Origin: Bryobacterales bacterium
GTDB taxonomy: Bacteria; Acidobacteriota; Terriglobia; Bryobacterales; Bryobacteraceae
Length of the DNA stretch: 64,000 nucleotides
Assembly: GCA_020846745.1 (NCBI GenBank)
Contig: JADLDI010000015.1
Coordinates: forward strand, 62,001 to 126,000
Reading direction: 5' to 3'
Position numbers and translations under genes: made by a program. Positions 34,958 to 43,351 of this stretch are shown piece by piece; position 1 is the first letter of the stretch, and each line of letters begins with the position of its first letter. The notes beneath the pieces are model-generated. The model made no database searches, had not been told where the DNA came from, and was given only the letters and a program-made list of their open reading frames with translations.

Positions 34958-34963
34958 CTGTAT

Positions 34964-35707
34964 CTATCCGGCGATGTGCCGCCGGGAATGAAAAGCGGCG
35001 GCGGTCAGATAGACGATGGGTCCATTCATGAACAGGAGTGCTGGGATGGCTTCCATCCTCCACATGGCGTAACGAAACCAGCCGCCGAGCCAGAAGGCGG
35101 TCACGGTGCACGCGATGATCGCGACACCATAGGTTACGGCCAGACGGACCGGAACCGCGCGGATGCGCCATCCGTATCGTACGCCGAACAGGAACGAGAG
35201 CAGCAGCGCGACGGTTGGAACGACGGCGGAGAGAGGAGAGAACGAAAATCGCCACGCATATAGAAGGGAGGCCCAAGTTACGGCCATAACAGTCGCGAGC
35301 AGCCAGATCAGGAAATGAGGCACGAGTACGGAAAGCGTCAGGCCAACGCTGGATGCCTGGAGCACGAGGATGGCGTAGAAGAATAGGATCACCACGGCAG
35401 ATTCGAGTAATTGCGTGGCTGGTAGATGCCGCGACTCCAGTGCGATCCAGAGCCACCGGTCTGTGCTGCGGATCAGGTGGACGGAGGAGCCCGACAAGGC
35501 GAAGCAGAAGACGAGCAAGAAGACGGCGAGGAAAGAATGACGGAGGACAGATGGCCAGTGGCGCCGGAGCACAAGCCCGAGCATCTCTTTGAATGCGGCT
35601 GAAGGCGTAGCATTCGATTCGGCGAAGTCGCCTAAGACCGCGTCTCGCTCAGGCGGGTCAAGCAGGAGCGCCAGGCGGGAAGTTAGCAAACGAAATAGGT
35701 AAGTCAT
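34964..35707 (-). CDS. Multi-pass membrane protein with ADOP-like prefix, partner of PadR
   Basis: 247 residues from the ATG at 35707 (AAAGGA 10 bp upstream). The first 60 residues, LLTSRLALLLDPPERDAVLGD, resemble the permease-prefix helices found before FtsX-like permeases in acidobacterial ADOP transporters. After that only about six hydrophobic helices follow, with no MacB/FtsX periplasmic domain. The start overlaps the padR stop in an ATGA quartet. In most acidobacterial loci padR precedes a complete ADOP permease, so this looks like a shortened variant or an unrelated membrane protein with the same head. Function unknown. Confidence 0.7.
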   Translation of the reverse strand: MTYLFRLLTSRLALLLDPPERDAVLGDFAESNATPSAAFKEMLGLVLRRHWPSVLRHSFLAVFLLVFCFALSGSSVHLIRSTDRWLWIALESRHLPATQLLESAVVILFFYAILVLQASSVGLTLSVLVPHFLIWLLATVMAVTWASLLYAWRFSFSPLSAVVPTVALLLSFLFGVRYGWRIRAVPVRLAVTYGVAIIACTVTAFWLGGWFRYAMWRMEAIPALLFMNGPIVYLTAAAFHSRRHIAG

Positions 35708-36033
35708 GCGAGTGTCCTTTCCGGGTTGGCTTCCCACGGCACCCCGCGAGTAACTCGTTTGACAGTGTCGTAAAAAGCAGCGGCGGCGCGTGCGCCGTTG
35801 GCAGTGAGGCGCACCATACGCTTAGGCCGGCCACCGCGCTGTGGGGTGGGGTCACCCATCGAGGTTTTCACAAGGCCCTTCGTTTCAAGGCGGTCGAGAG
35901 TAGTATAAAGGGCGCCCAGGGAACAGGCGCCGCCAGTGACGGATTCGATTTGCCGCCGGATAGAAGCGCCGTAGGCATCGTCACCGAGACCGGCAACAGC
36001 GGCAAGAATAAGGTATTCGAACTCGCCCAGCAT
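35704..36033 (-). CDS. PadR-family transcriptional regulator
   Basis: 109 residues from the ATG at 36033; a longer frame to 36288 has no family similarity. It opens with LGEFEYLILAAVAGLGDDAYG, the conserved PadR helix 1, followed by the winged helix (ACSLGALYTTLDRLETKGLV) and wing (RGGRPKRMVRLT). It belongs to the short PadR-s2 type. It should repress its own two-gene operon with the membrane protein. A short palindrome, ACAT-TGTG-ATGT at 36044-36055, lies 10 bp upstream of the start codon and is a candidate operator. Confidence 0.9.
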   Translation of the reverse strand: MLGEFEYLILAAVAGLGDDAYGASIRRQIESVTGGACSLGALYTTLDRLETKGLVKTSMGDPTPQRGGRPKRMVRLTANGARAAAAFYDTVKRVTRGVPWEANPERTLA

Positions 36034-36043
36034 GATTACTACT

Positions 36044-36055
36044 ACATTGTGATGT
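36044..36055 (-). promoter_or_regulatory. Candidate PadR operator
   Basis: ACAT and ATGT half-sites separated by 4 bp, a PadR-like arrangement, directly upstream of the padR start. Confidence 0.35.
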
Positions 36056-36171
36056 TGACGGCAAATGGGTGTCAAGGGCTGATCGACGCTGCCGCCCCCA
36101 ACCGATACCGGAAAGGAATATACTGATTGCACCTGGGTTCTTAATCGGCTACCTGGGCTCTGGGAAAACTT

Positions 36172-37515
36172 ATGCAGTGCAGAATTGCGGCGATCGCCGT
36201 GTTTGCGGCGTGTGGAGTAGTGTCGGCGGAGGTTAGCTTTGAGCGTGAGGTCAAACCGGTTTTGCAGAAGCACTGCGCCGGATGTCATCAGCCTGGCTCG
36301 AAGGCTTCGGGGCTTGATTTAACTACTTATGATGGGTTTCGCGCGGGTGGAAAGCGCGGGACAGCGTTCAATGTGAATGCTCCGGCAGAGAGCATCGTCA
36401 TCAAGTACATGACGGGCGAGTTGAAGCCATCGATGCCGTTGGGCGGAACCTTATTGCCCACGGCCGATGTGGACCGGATCCGGCTCTGGATCCAAGAAGG
36501 GGCGAAGAACGATTCCCGACCGGAAGAGGTGTCGACTGGTCCGATTGCGTATAAACAACCACCGGTGATCACGGCCCTGAAGTTCTCCCCCGATGGAAAG
36601 ACACTGGCCGTAAGCGGCAACCGTGAGGTGCTGTTGCATAATGCCGACGGTAGCGGAGTGACGAAGCGGCTGCAGGGCAAGGCGGAACGGATCCTGTCGA
36701 TCGCCTACTCCCCGGACGGCAGTTTGTTACTCGCCGGCGGGGGGACACCAGCGCGGTTTGGCGAGTTACAGTTCTGGGATCCACGGTCGGGCAAGTTACT
36801 GCGGACGGCTGAAGCTACGAATGACACCGTGTTTGGCGCGTCGTTATCGCCCGACGGGAAGAAAGCAGCCGCCGGCGCTGCGGACAACAGCGTGTATGTG
36901 TTCGATACGAGCACCGCCAAACAGCTATATAAGGTGACGAGCCACGAAAACTGGGTACTGGCGACGGTGTTCGGGGTGAACTCGAAGCGATTTGTATCGG
37001 TAGGCCGCGACCGGGCGGCGAAGCTGGTGGATGCGGAGGCGGGACAGTTTCTGGAGAACGTCAACCAGATGCGTGGTGAGTTAGCGGCAGTCGCTCGCCA
37101 TCCGAACAAGGATGTGATTGTGGTGGGCGGCGAGGACCGCATTCCGTATGTCTACATGATGGACCGTCCTCGAAACTTGAAAGTGGGTGAGGAACTGACG
37201 CTCATCCGCAAGTTGGATGCGCAGAACGGACCGATCTTTGCTTTGGAGTGGTCACCCGACGGCTCGCGGATTGCCGTGGCCGGTGCGGCTTCGGCGGTGA
37301 ACATCTATGACGCCGAGAGCGGATCGAAAGTGGCCGCATGCTCCGGGCATACAGCGGGTATCTACGCACTGTCGTTTTCGCCCGATGGCCAACGGCTTGC
37401 CACCGGCGGGTTCGACGGGAAGGTGAGATTCTATCGCACATCGGACTGCTCACTCGAGAAAGCGATGGTGCCGGTGCCGATTGAAGGCGGCGCGCCGGCG
37501 GGAGGGATGCGATGA
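36172..37515 (+). CDS. Exported planctomycete-type cytochrome c (PSCyt1) fused to WD40 propeller
   Basis: 447 residues. Signal peptide 1-19, then a PSCyt1 domain with a c-type heme motif CAGCH (35-39) after FEREVKPVLQKH, and PSMPLGGTLLPTADVDRIRLWIQEGAK. From about residue 125 there are seven WD40-like repeats (ALKFSPDGKTLAVSGNREVL, IAYSPDGSLLLAGGG, ALSFSPDGQRLATGGFDGKV). Such fusions are typical of Planctomycetes and Bryobacterales; electron transfer outside the cytoplasm is likely, but substrate and redox partner are unknown. Its end overlaps the next gene by an ATGA quartet. First gene of a four-gene operon (36172-43179). Confidence 0.87.
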   Translation: MQCRIAAIAVFAACGVVSAEVSFEREVKPVLQKHCAGCHQPGSKASGLDLTTYDGFRAGGKRGTAFNVNAPAESIVIKYMTGELKPSMPLGGTLLPTADVDRIRLWIQEGAKNDSRPEEVSTGPIAYKQPPVITALKFSPDGKTLAVSGNREVLLHNADGSGVTKRLQGKAERILSIAYSPDGSLLLAGGGTPARFGELQFWDPRSGKLLRTAEATNDTVFGASLSPDGKKAAAGAADNSVYVFDTSTAKQLYKVTSHENWVLATVFGVNSKRFVSVGRDRAAKLVDAEAGQFLENVNQMRGELAAVARHPNKDVIVVGGEDRIPYVYMMDRPRNLKVGEELTLIRKLDAQNGPIFALEWSPDGSRIAVAGAASAVNIYDAESGSKVAACSGHTAGIYALSFSPDGQRLATGGFDGKVRFYRTSDCSLEKAMVPVPIEGGAPAGGMR

Positions 37516-39581
37516 GGTTAGCGGCACTACTGGTATTTGCGGGTGTATGTGCGGCACAGCCGGTAATTACCGACTTACAACCGCGCGGAGCGCAGAAAGG
37601 GCGGCCGTTCCTATTGAATGTCGTTGGGCGGTATTTGGACGGGGCGAAGGTCGAGTCGGCCATGCCCGCCACCTTCACTCCGATGGCGCCGGAGAAAGGC
37701 ATAATGGGAGCCACCTTTCTGGTGGAACCGGCGGCTGAGATCACTGCCGGCGTCTATCCCATTCGCGTCATCACCCCAGAGGGCCTGTCCAATATCCAGT
37801 TGCTATCGGTCGGCACGTTTCCGGAGTTGACAGAGGACGAGTCACGGCCGGGATCCCTGCCAAACACGAACGACACGATCGAGAGTGCACAACCGCTGCC
37901 GGCGGGTCCGCTGGTCGTGAATGGCAAGCTAAAAGGTCCGGAGCGGGACGTGTACCGGCTCAGCGCGAAATCGGGCGAGCGGCAAGTTATTGAGGTAGAG
38001 GCGCGACGCGCGGGGTCGGCGATCGATCCGGTGATCGAGTTACAGGACGCTTCGGGCAAGGTACTGGCGCGCAGTGAAGACGCCATGCTCGCGGGGCTGG
38101 ACGCGCGGCTGGATTACACCTTTCCGCGTGAAGGACTTTATTATGTAACAGTCCACGACGCGCGTTTCTCGGCGCAGGCGATAAACTATTACCGCTTAAA
38201 GACAGGCAGTTACACGTATCCGCAGGAGATCTTCCCACTGGGCGGCCGAAAAGGCGAGTCCGTGGAGATTTCACTAGGAACGCAGAAGGTGAAGACGGAA
38301 CTGAAGCCTTCGCGCGAGATGCAACGGCAGGCGTTTGTGAATCTGCCGGATAGCCCTACCTTACCCATACCAATCGCCATCGGCGACGATCCGGAAGTGA
38401 TGGAACCGGCTGCGGAAGCCCTGACGGCGCCGGTAACTATTAATGGGCGACTGGCCAAGGCCGCCGAGAAAGATACGTACAAGGTGAAGGTAACTCCTGG
38501 CGAATGGCTAACGCTGAAGATGCAGGCTCGGGAGCTAGGCACGTCGAAATTGATGGGCGTGATCACGGTGACGGATGAGAAGGGGAAACAGATAGCGCGA
38601 ACGGGCGATGAACCGCTGGCCGAGGACTTCTACAACGTCAACCAGAGCCGTACCGCGGGCGACCCCGTATTACGATTCCAGGTGCCGGAAGGCGTCACAA
38701 CGATCAAAGTGGCTGTAGAAGACCTGGCATTGCGCGGTGGCAGCAATTACGCATACCGCCTGAACGTTCGACGCCAGGCACAAGACTTGCGCGTGTTCAT
38801 CAACACGCCCTATATCAATATCCCGGCGGGCGGCTCCGTCTCGGTGCCGGTGACTGTCGAGCGCCATGGATACGACGGCGACGTTCAACTGCGGGTAATG
38901 AACGCTCCGAAGGGTTTGAAGGTGGAAGGCGGAACAGTGGTATCGGTCCCGGCGATTAAAGAGGTCAACAGGGTAAGGAGCAGTCCGGGAGTGTTGGTAC
39001 TGACAGCACAACCCGGCGTGAAGTTCGACCCGACGGAATTGACCATCGAGGCCGTAGCGAAGACGGAGAGCGGCCAGGAATGGTCGCGGAGAGCGATAGG
39101 GCCGGGGATGATCGTCGCGGTGGCCGGAGCGACACAACAGGGGTCGGTAGACCGCCAGAAGGCGCTTACCGCGCCATGGTTAGGGCGCGAGTTACCGGTT
39201 GCGCAGACCAAAGCTCCGCCGGCAACACTTGCGGTGGAACTGATCGCACGCAAACGGATGGCCGAAGGCGACGAACTCAAATTTCGTTGGAAATGGAATC
39301 CGCGCGACCCGATGCAACCGCTGCCGAAATTAGTGCGCGGCGATATGGTCGGCGCGGCGGACGTTCGAGTAATCGACGCCAAGGTCGACAAAGACGACAA
39401 AACATCAGGGACGTTCCTGATGACAACCACTAAGTTGACGCGCCCGGCGAAGTACGACATGTATGTGACGGGTCAACTGATGGTGGATGGACAGGCGCAG
39501 GACATCATTTCGCGCCCGATAACGGTGGAAGTACTGGAAGTGGAGTCGACGAGTGTTGCTCAAACTGGTTCTAATCGGTAG
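37512..39581 (+). CDS. Secreted protein with pre-peptidase C-terminal (PPC)-like domains
   Basis: 689 residues. Signal peptide 1-15, then an IPT/TIG-like sandwich (LQPRGAQKGRPFLLNVVGRYL). Two or more PPC-type beta-sandwich domains follow (GPERDVYRLSAKSGERQVIEV with LYYVTVHDARFSA; AAEKDTYKVKVTPGEWLTLK), which usually sit beside secreted peptidases or cytochromes and bind surfaces. The last 250 residues hold further Ig-like strands. No catalytic motif is seen. Second gene of the cytochrome operon; overlaps the cytochrome-WD40 gene before it by 4 bp and the DUF1549 gene after it by 29 bp, so it is probably a structural partner of both. Confidence 0.78.
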   Translation: MRLAALLVFAGVCAAQPVITDLQPRGAQKGRPFLLNVVGRYLDGAKVESAMPATFTPMAPEKGIMGATFLVEPAAEITAGVYPIRVITPEGLSNIQLLSVGTFPELTEDESRPGSLPNTNDTIESAQPLPAGPLVVNGKLKGPERDVYRLSAKSGERQVIEVEARRAGSAIDPVIELQDASGKVLARSEDAMLAGLDARLDYTFPREGLYYVTVHDARFSAQAINYYRLKTGSYTYPQEIFPLGGRKGESVEISLGTQKVKTELKPSREMQRQAFVNLPDSPTLPIPIAIGDDPEVMEPAAEALTAPVTINGRLAKAAEKDTYKVKVTPGEWLTLKMQARELGTSKLMGVITVTDEKGKQIARTGDEPLAEDFYNVNQSRTAGDPVLRFQVPEGVTTIKVAVEDLALRGGSNYAYRLNVRRQAQDLRVFINTPYINIPAGGSVSVPVTVERHGYDGDVQLRVMNAPKGLKVEGGTVVSVPAIKEVNRVRSSPGVLVLTAQPGVKFDPTELTIEAVAKTESGQEWSRRAIGPGMIVAVAGATQQGSVDRQKALTAPWLGRELPVAQTKAPPATLAVELIARKRMAEGDELKFRWKWNPRDPMQPLPKLVRGDMVGAADVRVIDAKVDKDDKTSGTFLMTTTKLTRPAKYDMYVTGQLMVDGQAQDIISRPITVEVLEVESTSVAQTGSNR

Positions 39582-41715
39582 TGCGACGGTGGCAATTGCC
39601 GCCGGACAGGATAAAGTCACATTCTTTCGCGACGTCGCCCCTATCCTGAACAAGGCGGGTTGCACGTCGGGTCCTTGCCACGGTGCGGCGAAAGGCAAGA
39701 ACGGTTTCAAGCTGTCGTTGCGCGGGTACGACCCGCAGTTTGACTATGAAGCACTGTTGTATGACTTGTCCGGAAGGCGCTTCAATCGCGCCGACCCCGG
39801 CAAGAGCCTGATGCTGACCAAGCCGGTTGGAGAAGTCGCGCACGGCGGCGGGTTGCGGTTCGAGAAGAACTCAGACTATTACAAGATCATCTACAACTGG
39901 ATAGCGCAGGGCGTACCGTACGGCGACCCGGCCAAAGATACAGTCACAGAGTTACGCGTTGAACCGAAAGAGATCTTCCTTCCAAAGCCGGGCGAGGCAT
40001 TAGCGACCAAAGTAACCGTGAAGTACACAGACGGGCAGGTGCGCGATGTGACGCGCGAGGCGACCGTCGAGTCGAACACTCCAGATGTGGCCCGAGTGGA
40101 TGAGAAAGGTGGCGTCAAGGCTGAGCGAACGGGCGAAGCGACGCTGTTGGTGCGGTATCAAGGCAAACTGCAAACCGTTCCGGTGACCATTCTCAATCCG
40201 AAGCCAGGATTCGTTTGGAAGGCGCTGGCTCAGTATAACTTTATCGATCGGACAATCGACGCGAAGTTACAGAAGCTGCACATACAGCCCTCCGCAGAGG
40301 CGGATGACGCGACGTTCCTGCGGCGCGCATCGCTCGATCTGACGGGCCAGATTCCGACGCCCGAAGCAATTCAGGCATTTGTCTCGGACCCGACGCCCAC
40401 GCATCAGAAGCGGGCGAAGATTATTGACAAGCTGATGGCGAGCAGCGCCTATGTCGACCACTGGACCGTGAAGTGGGGCGACCTGCTGCAGTCGAGCCGG
40501 AAATATCTGGGCGAGAAGGGCGTGTACACCTTCCGCGAATGGATTCGCGAATCAATCGCCACCAACAAACCCTATAACAAGATGGTAAAGGAGTTACTGA
40601 CCGCGCGCGGCAGTTCGTACGAAGATCCGGCGGCGAACTTCTTCCGGGTAACTCGCGATGCCAAGCCCACGATGGAGAAGACAACGCAGGTATTCCTGGG
40701 CGTGCGGATGGTGTGCGCGCAGTGTCACGATCATCCGTTCGAACGGTGGACGCAAAACCAGTACTACCAGATGTCGGCCTTCTTCTCAGCCGTCGGTTTG
40801 CGTGCCGGTTACGAAGTGGGCGAAGAGATTGTCTTCGACCAGCGGGACGAATATGAGATGAAGCACCCGAAAACGGGCCGCGTGGTGAAACCCGAGTTTC
40901 TGGTGGCGTCGGCCGGGAAGATTCCTGTACCGGACGATCAGCGGCGGCGCGACGCACTGGCAGACTGGCTGGTGTCGAAAGACAATCCATTCTTCGCGAA
41001 GGCGATCGTGAACCGGGTGTGGAGTTACTTCTTTGGCAAGGGAATTATCGACCCGGTGGATGATATCCGGGCATCGAATCCTCCATCGAACCCGGCGTTG
41101 CTCGATGCGTTGACGAAGGACTTCATTGACCATAACTTCGACCTGCAGCACCTCATGCGGACCATCGCCAACTCGCGGGTGTACCAGACGGCGCTAACGC
41201 CGAATGAATGGAACGCGAACGATCACATCAACTTTTCGCACGCATCTCCGCGGCGCCTGTCGGCGGAGCAGTTGATGGACGCGGTGGCCTCCGCGGCGGG
41301 CGTTCGGCCCAACTTCCCGGAGGTGCCTGAGGATACCGCGGCGCAGCAACTGGTGGATCCGCATATCGGCAAAGAGGGTTTTCTCGATGTGTTTGGACGG
41401 CCGGTGCGCGAATCGGCCTGCGAGTGCGAACGGCGAACGGACTTCAGCTTGCCCCAGGCGTTGAACCTCGTAAACGGGCGAACGATTTCGGATGCTGTCG
41501 CCGATCCAAAGGGCCGCGTGGCGAAACTGGTATTGGGCGGCAAGCCGGACGCAACGATTGTCGAATCGCTGTACCTCGCCGCTTTGAGCCGCAAACCGAC
41601 GGCGGAAGAAAGCGCGCGCGGCGTGCAATACCTGGCCAATGGGTCAAAAGCTACACGTGCCCAGGACTTACTCTGGGCGCTACTGAATAGTAAAGGATTT
41701 CTGTATCTCTACTGA
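39553..41715 (+). CDS. PSCyt1-BIG2-DUF1549-DUF1553 exported multidomain cytochrome
   Basis: 720 residues with signal peptide 1-18. The N-terminal PSCyt1 domain has the unusual heme-type motif CTSGPCH (37-43), with four residues between the cysteines where c-type sites usually have two. A BIG2-like Ig domain follows (about 130-210, VKYTDGQVRDVTREATVES), then DUF1549 (FLRRASLDLTGQIPTPEAI; classical CAQCH at 388-392 and DHPFERWTQ) and DUF1553 (AIVNRVWSYFFGKGIIDPVDD, LSAEQLMDAV, TDFSLPQALNLVNG). The usual partner of these proteins is a DUF1501 protein, and one follows 12 bp later. Function unknown; probably a periplasmic or surface redox enzyme. GTG start inside the end of the preceding gene. Confidence 0.9.
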   Translation: MLLKLVLIGSATVAIAAGQDKVTFFRDVAPILNKAGCTSGPCHGAAKGKNGFKLSLRGYDPQFDYEALLYDLSGRRFNRADPGKSLMLTKPVGEVAHGGGLRFEKNSDYYKIIYNWIAQGVPYGDPAKDTVTELRVEPKEIFLPKPGEALATKVTVKYTDGQVRDVTREATVESNTPDVARVDEKGGVKAERTGEATLLVRYQGKLQTVPVTILNPKPGFVWKALAQYNFIDRTIDAKLQKLHIQPSAEADDATFLRRASLDLTGQIPTPEAIQAFVSDPTPTHQKRAKIIDKLMASSAYVDHWTVKWGDLLQSSRKYLGEKGVYTFREWIRESIATNKPYNKMVKELLTARGSSYEDPAANFFRVTRDAKPTMEKTTQVFLGVRMVCAQCHDHPFERWTQNQYYQMSAFFSAVGLRAGYEVGEEIVFDQRDEYEMKHPKTGRVVKPEFLVASAGKIPVPDDQRRRDALADWLVSKDNPFFAKAIVNRVWSYFFGKGIIDPVDDIRASNPPSNPALLDALTKDFIDHNFDLQHLMRTIANSRVYQTALTPNEWNANDHINFSHASPRRLSAEQLMDAVASAAGVRPNFPEVPEDTAAQQLVDPHIGKEGFLDVFGRPVRESACECERRTDFSLPQALNLVNGRTISDAVADPKGRVAKLVLGGKPDATIVESLYLAALSRKPTAEESARGVQYLANGSKATRAQDLLWALLNSKGFLYLY

Positions 41716-41727
41716 GGGGCGGTAACT

Positions 41728-43179
41728 ATGCTGAACATTCCCGGACATCGTGCGTATACCTGCGAAGGACCCACCCGAAGGGAGCTGATGCGGATCGGCT
41801 CGATCGGGCTGATGGGATTGAGCCTTCCCCACCTTTCTTCCTGGCAGAACCAGGCCAAAGCTGCGCCCGCCAGCACTCTGAACGGCGCGCGCGGCTTCGG
41901 CTCGGCCAAGAACGTCATCATGGTGTTCCTCCAAGGCGGACCATCGCACATCGACATCTGGGACCCTAAGCCCGATGCCCCGGCAAACGTCCGCGGCGAG
42001 TTCAAGCCGATCAAGACGAAGATACCTGGGACGTTCATCAGCGAACACATGCCGATGATGGCCGATCATCTGGATAAGGCGACGCTAATCCGGTCGATGA
42101 GTTACACGCCCAGTGGACTGTTCAACCATACTGCGGCAATCTACCAGATGCTAACAGGATATCCGCCGGACAAGGTGTCACCATCCGGCCAGTTGGAGCC
42201 GCCCACGCCGGCCGATTTCCCGACGGCGGGCAGCCACGTATCGAAGCTGCGGCCGCCCAAAGAAGCAGTGCTTCCTTTCGTGGAGTTGCCGCGGCCGCTG
42301 CAAGAGTCCGGAATCATCGGTAAGGGCGGCGCAGCGGGATTCCTCGGCAAGGCTTACGATCCGTATCGCATGTACCAGGACCCGGCGAAGCAGGTGAAGC
42401 TGGAGGATCTGGCTTTGCGCAAGGAGATTCCGCCAGAGAGGCTAAAGGACCGGTTCGAGCTACTCAAGGGCATCAATGGGTCGATGAAAGACCTGGAGAA
42501 AGCACTAGGCGACGCAGCGGTTGATGAGTACTACGGCAAGGCTTACGACTTGGTGTTGTCGGGCAAGGCGCGCGATGCAATGGATCTCGACAAAGAAACC
42601 GAGAAGATGCGCGAACGCTATGGCAAGCACACTTTCGGGCAGAGCCTGTTGATGGCTCGCCGGCTGATTGAGGCGGGCACTAAGTTCGTGCAGGTGAACT
42701 GGCCGTCGGTAGCGAACGGCGACCCGGAGACAACCGCCTGGGATACCCACGCGGCGAATTTCGGGCCATTAAAGAACTTGCACTGCCCCAAGCTTGACCG
42801 TGGACTGTCCGCGTTACTCGACGACATGGACCAGCGCGGGTTGCTGAAGGAGACGATTGTCGTGGCTGTTGGCGAATTCGGTAGGAGCCCCAGGCTAGGC
42901 GTTTCTACGTCGGGTAACTCGAATTCACCGGACGGGCGCGACCACTGGCCGTACTGCTATAGCGCGGTCGTAGCCGGCGCCGGCGTTGCACGAGGCATGC
43001 AGTATGGCGAATCCGACGCGACGGCCTCGTCGCCGAAGGATAGGCCAGTGCATCCCAACGATTTGCTGGCAACGGTTTACTACGCGTTGGGAATCGACCC
43101 CTCGATGGAGATTCGCAACCACTTGAACCAGCCACGCGAATTGGTAAAGGGCAAACCGGTCACGGACCTATGGATCTAA
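41728..43179 (+). CDS. Tat-exported DUF1501 protein
   Basis: 483 residues. The N-terminus TRRELMRIGSIGLMGLSLP (16-34) is a twin-arginine signal. The body is the DUF1501 family, distantly related to sulfatases and alkaline phosphatases: KNVIMVFLQGGPSHIDIWDPK, TFGQSLLMARRLIEAGTKFV, TAWDTHAANF and VAVGEFGRSPRLG contain its conserved Asp and His residues. It regularly occurs beside DUF1549/1553 cytochromes, as here. Substrate unknown. Last gene of the 36172-43179 operon; no T-rich terminator follows, only a weak ATGCCC/GGGCAT hairpin near 43182-43211. Confidence 0.9.
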   Translation: MLNIPGHRAYTCEGPTRRELMRIGSIGLMGLSLPHLSSWQNQAKAAPASTLNGARGFGSAKNVIMVFLQGGPSHIDIWDPKPDAPANVRGEFKPIKTKIPGTFISEHMPMMADHLDKATLIRSMSYTPSGLFNHTAAIYQMLTGYPPDKVSPSGQLEPPTPADFPTAGSHVSKLRPPKEAVLPFVELPRPLQESGIIGKGGAAGFLGKAYDPYRMYQDPAKQVKLEDLALRKEIPPERLKDRFELLKGINGSMKDLEKALGDAAVDEYYGKAYDLVLSGKARDAMDLDKETEKMRERYGKHTFGQSLLMARRLIEAGTKFVQVNWPSVANGDPETTAWDTHAANFGPLKNLHCPKLDRGLSALLDDMDQRGLLKETIVVAVGEFGRSPRLGVSTSGNSNSPDGRDHWPYCYSAVVAGAGVARGMQYGESDATASSPKDRPVHPNDLLATVYYALGIDPSMEIRNHLNQPRELVKGKPVTDLWI

Positions 43180-43254
43180 ATCGGATGCCCCGTTCAATTA
43201 ATGGGCATTCACCAAATTTAACGAGCTAACCGTGTAGAACGCGCGTTGCTGCCG

Positions 43255-43283
43255 TTGAACCCGCGTTAGAAGCGCAGTACAAT
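43255..43283 (+). promoter_or_regulatory. Sigma70-type promoter of the large TonB receptor gene
   Basis: TTGAAC (43255-43260), exactly 17 bp, TACAAT (43278-43283). The start site is expected near 43290, giving a leader of about 60 nt with an AGGGGGG ribosome binding site 9 bp before the ATG at 43352. Confidence 0.65.
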
Positions 43284-43351
43284 ACCAGACCAAGCATAGG
43301 GCTAAGTTGGTCTCTCTGCGATCATCGCAATAACGAGGGGGGCAGTAAACA

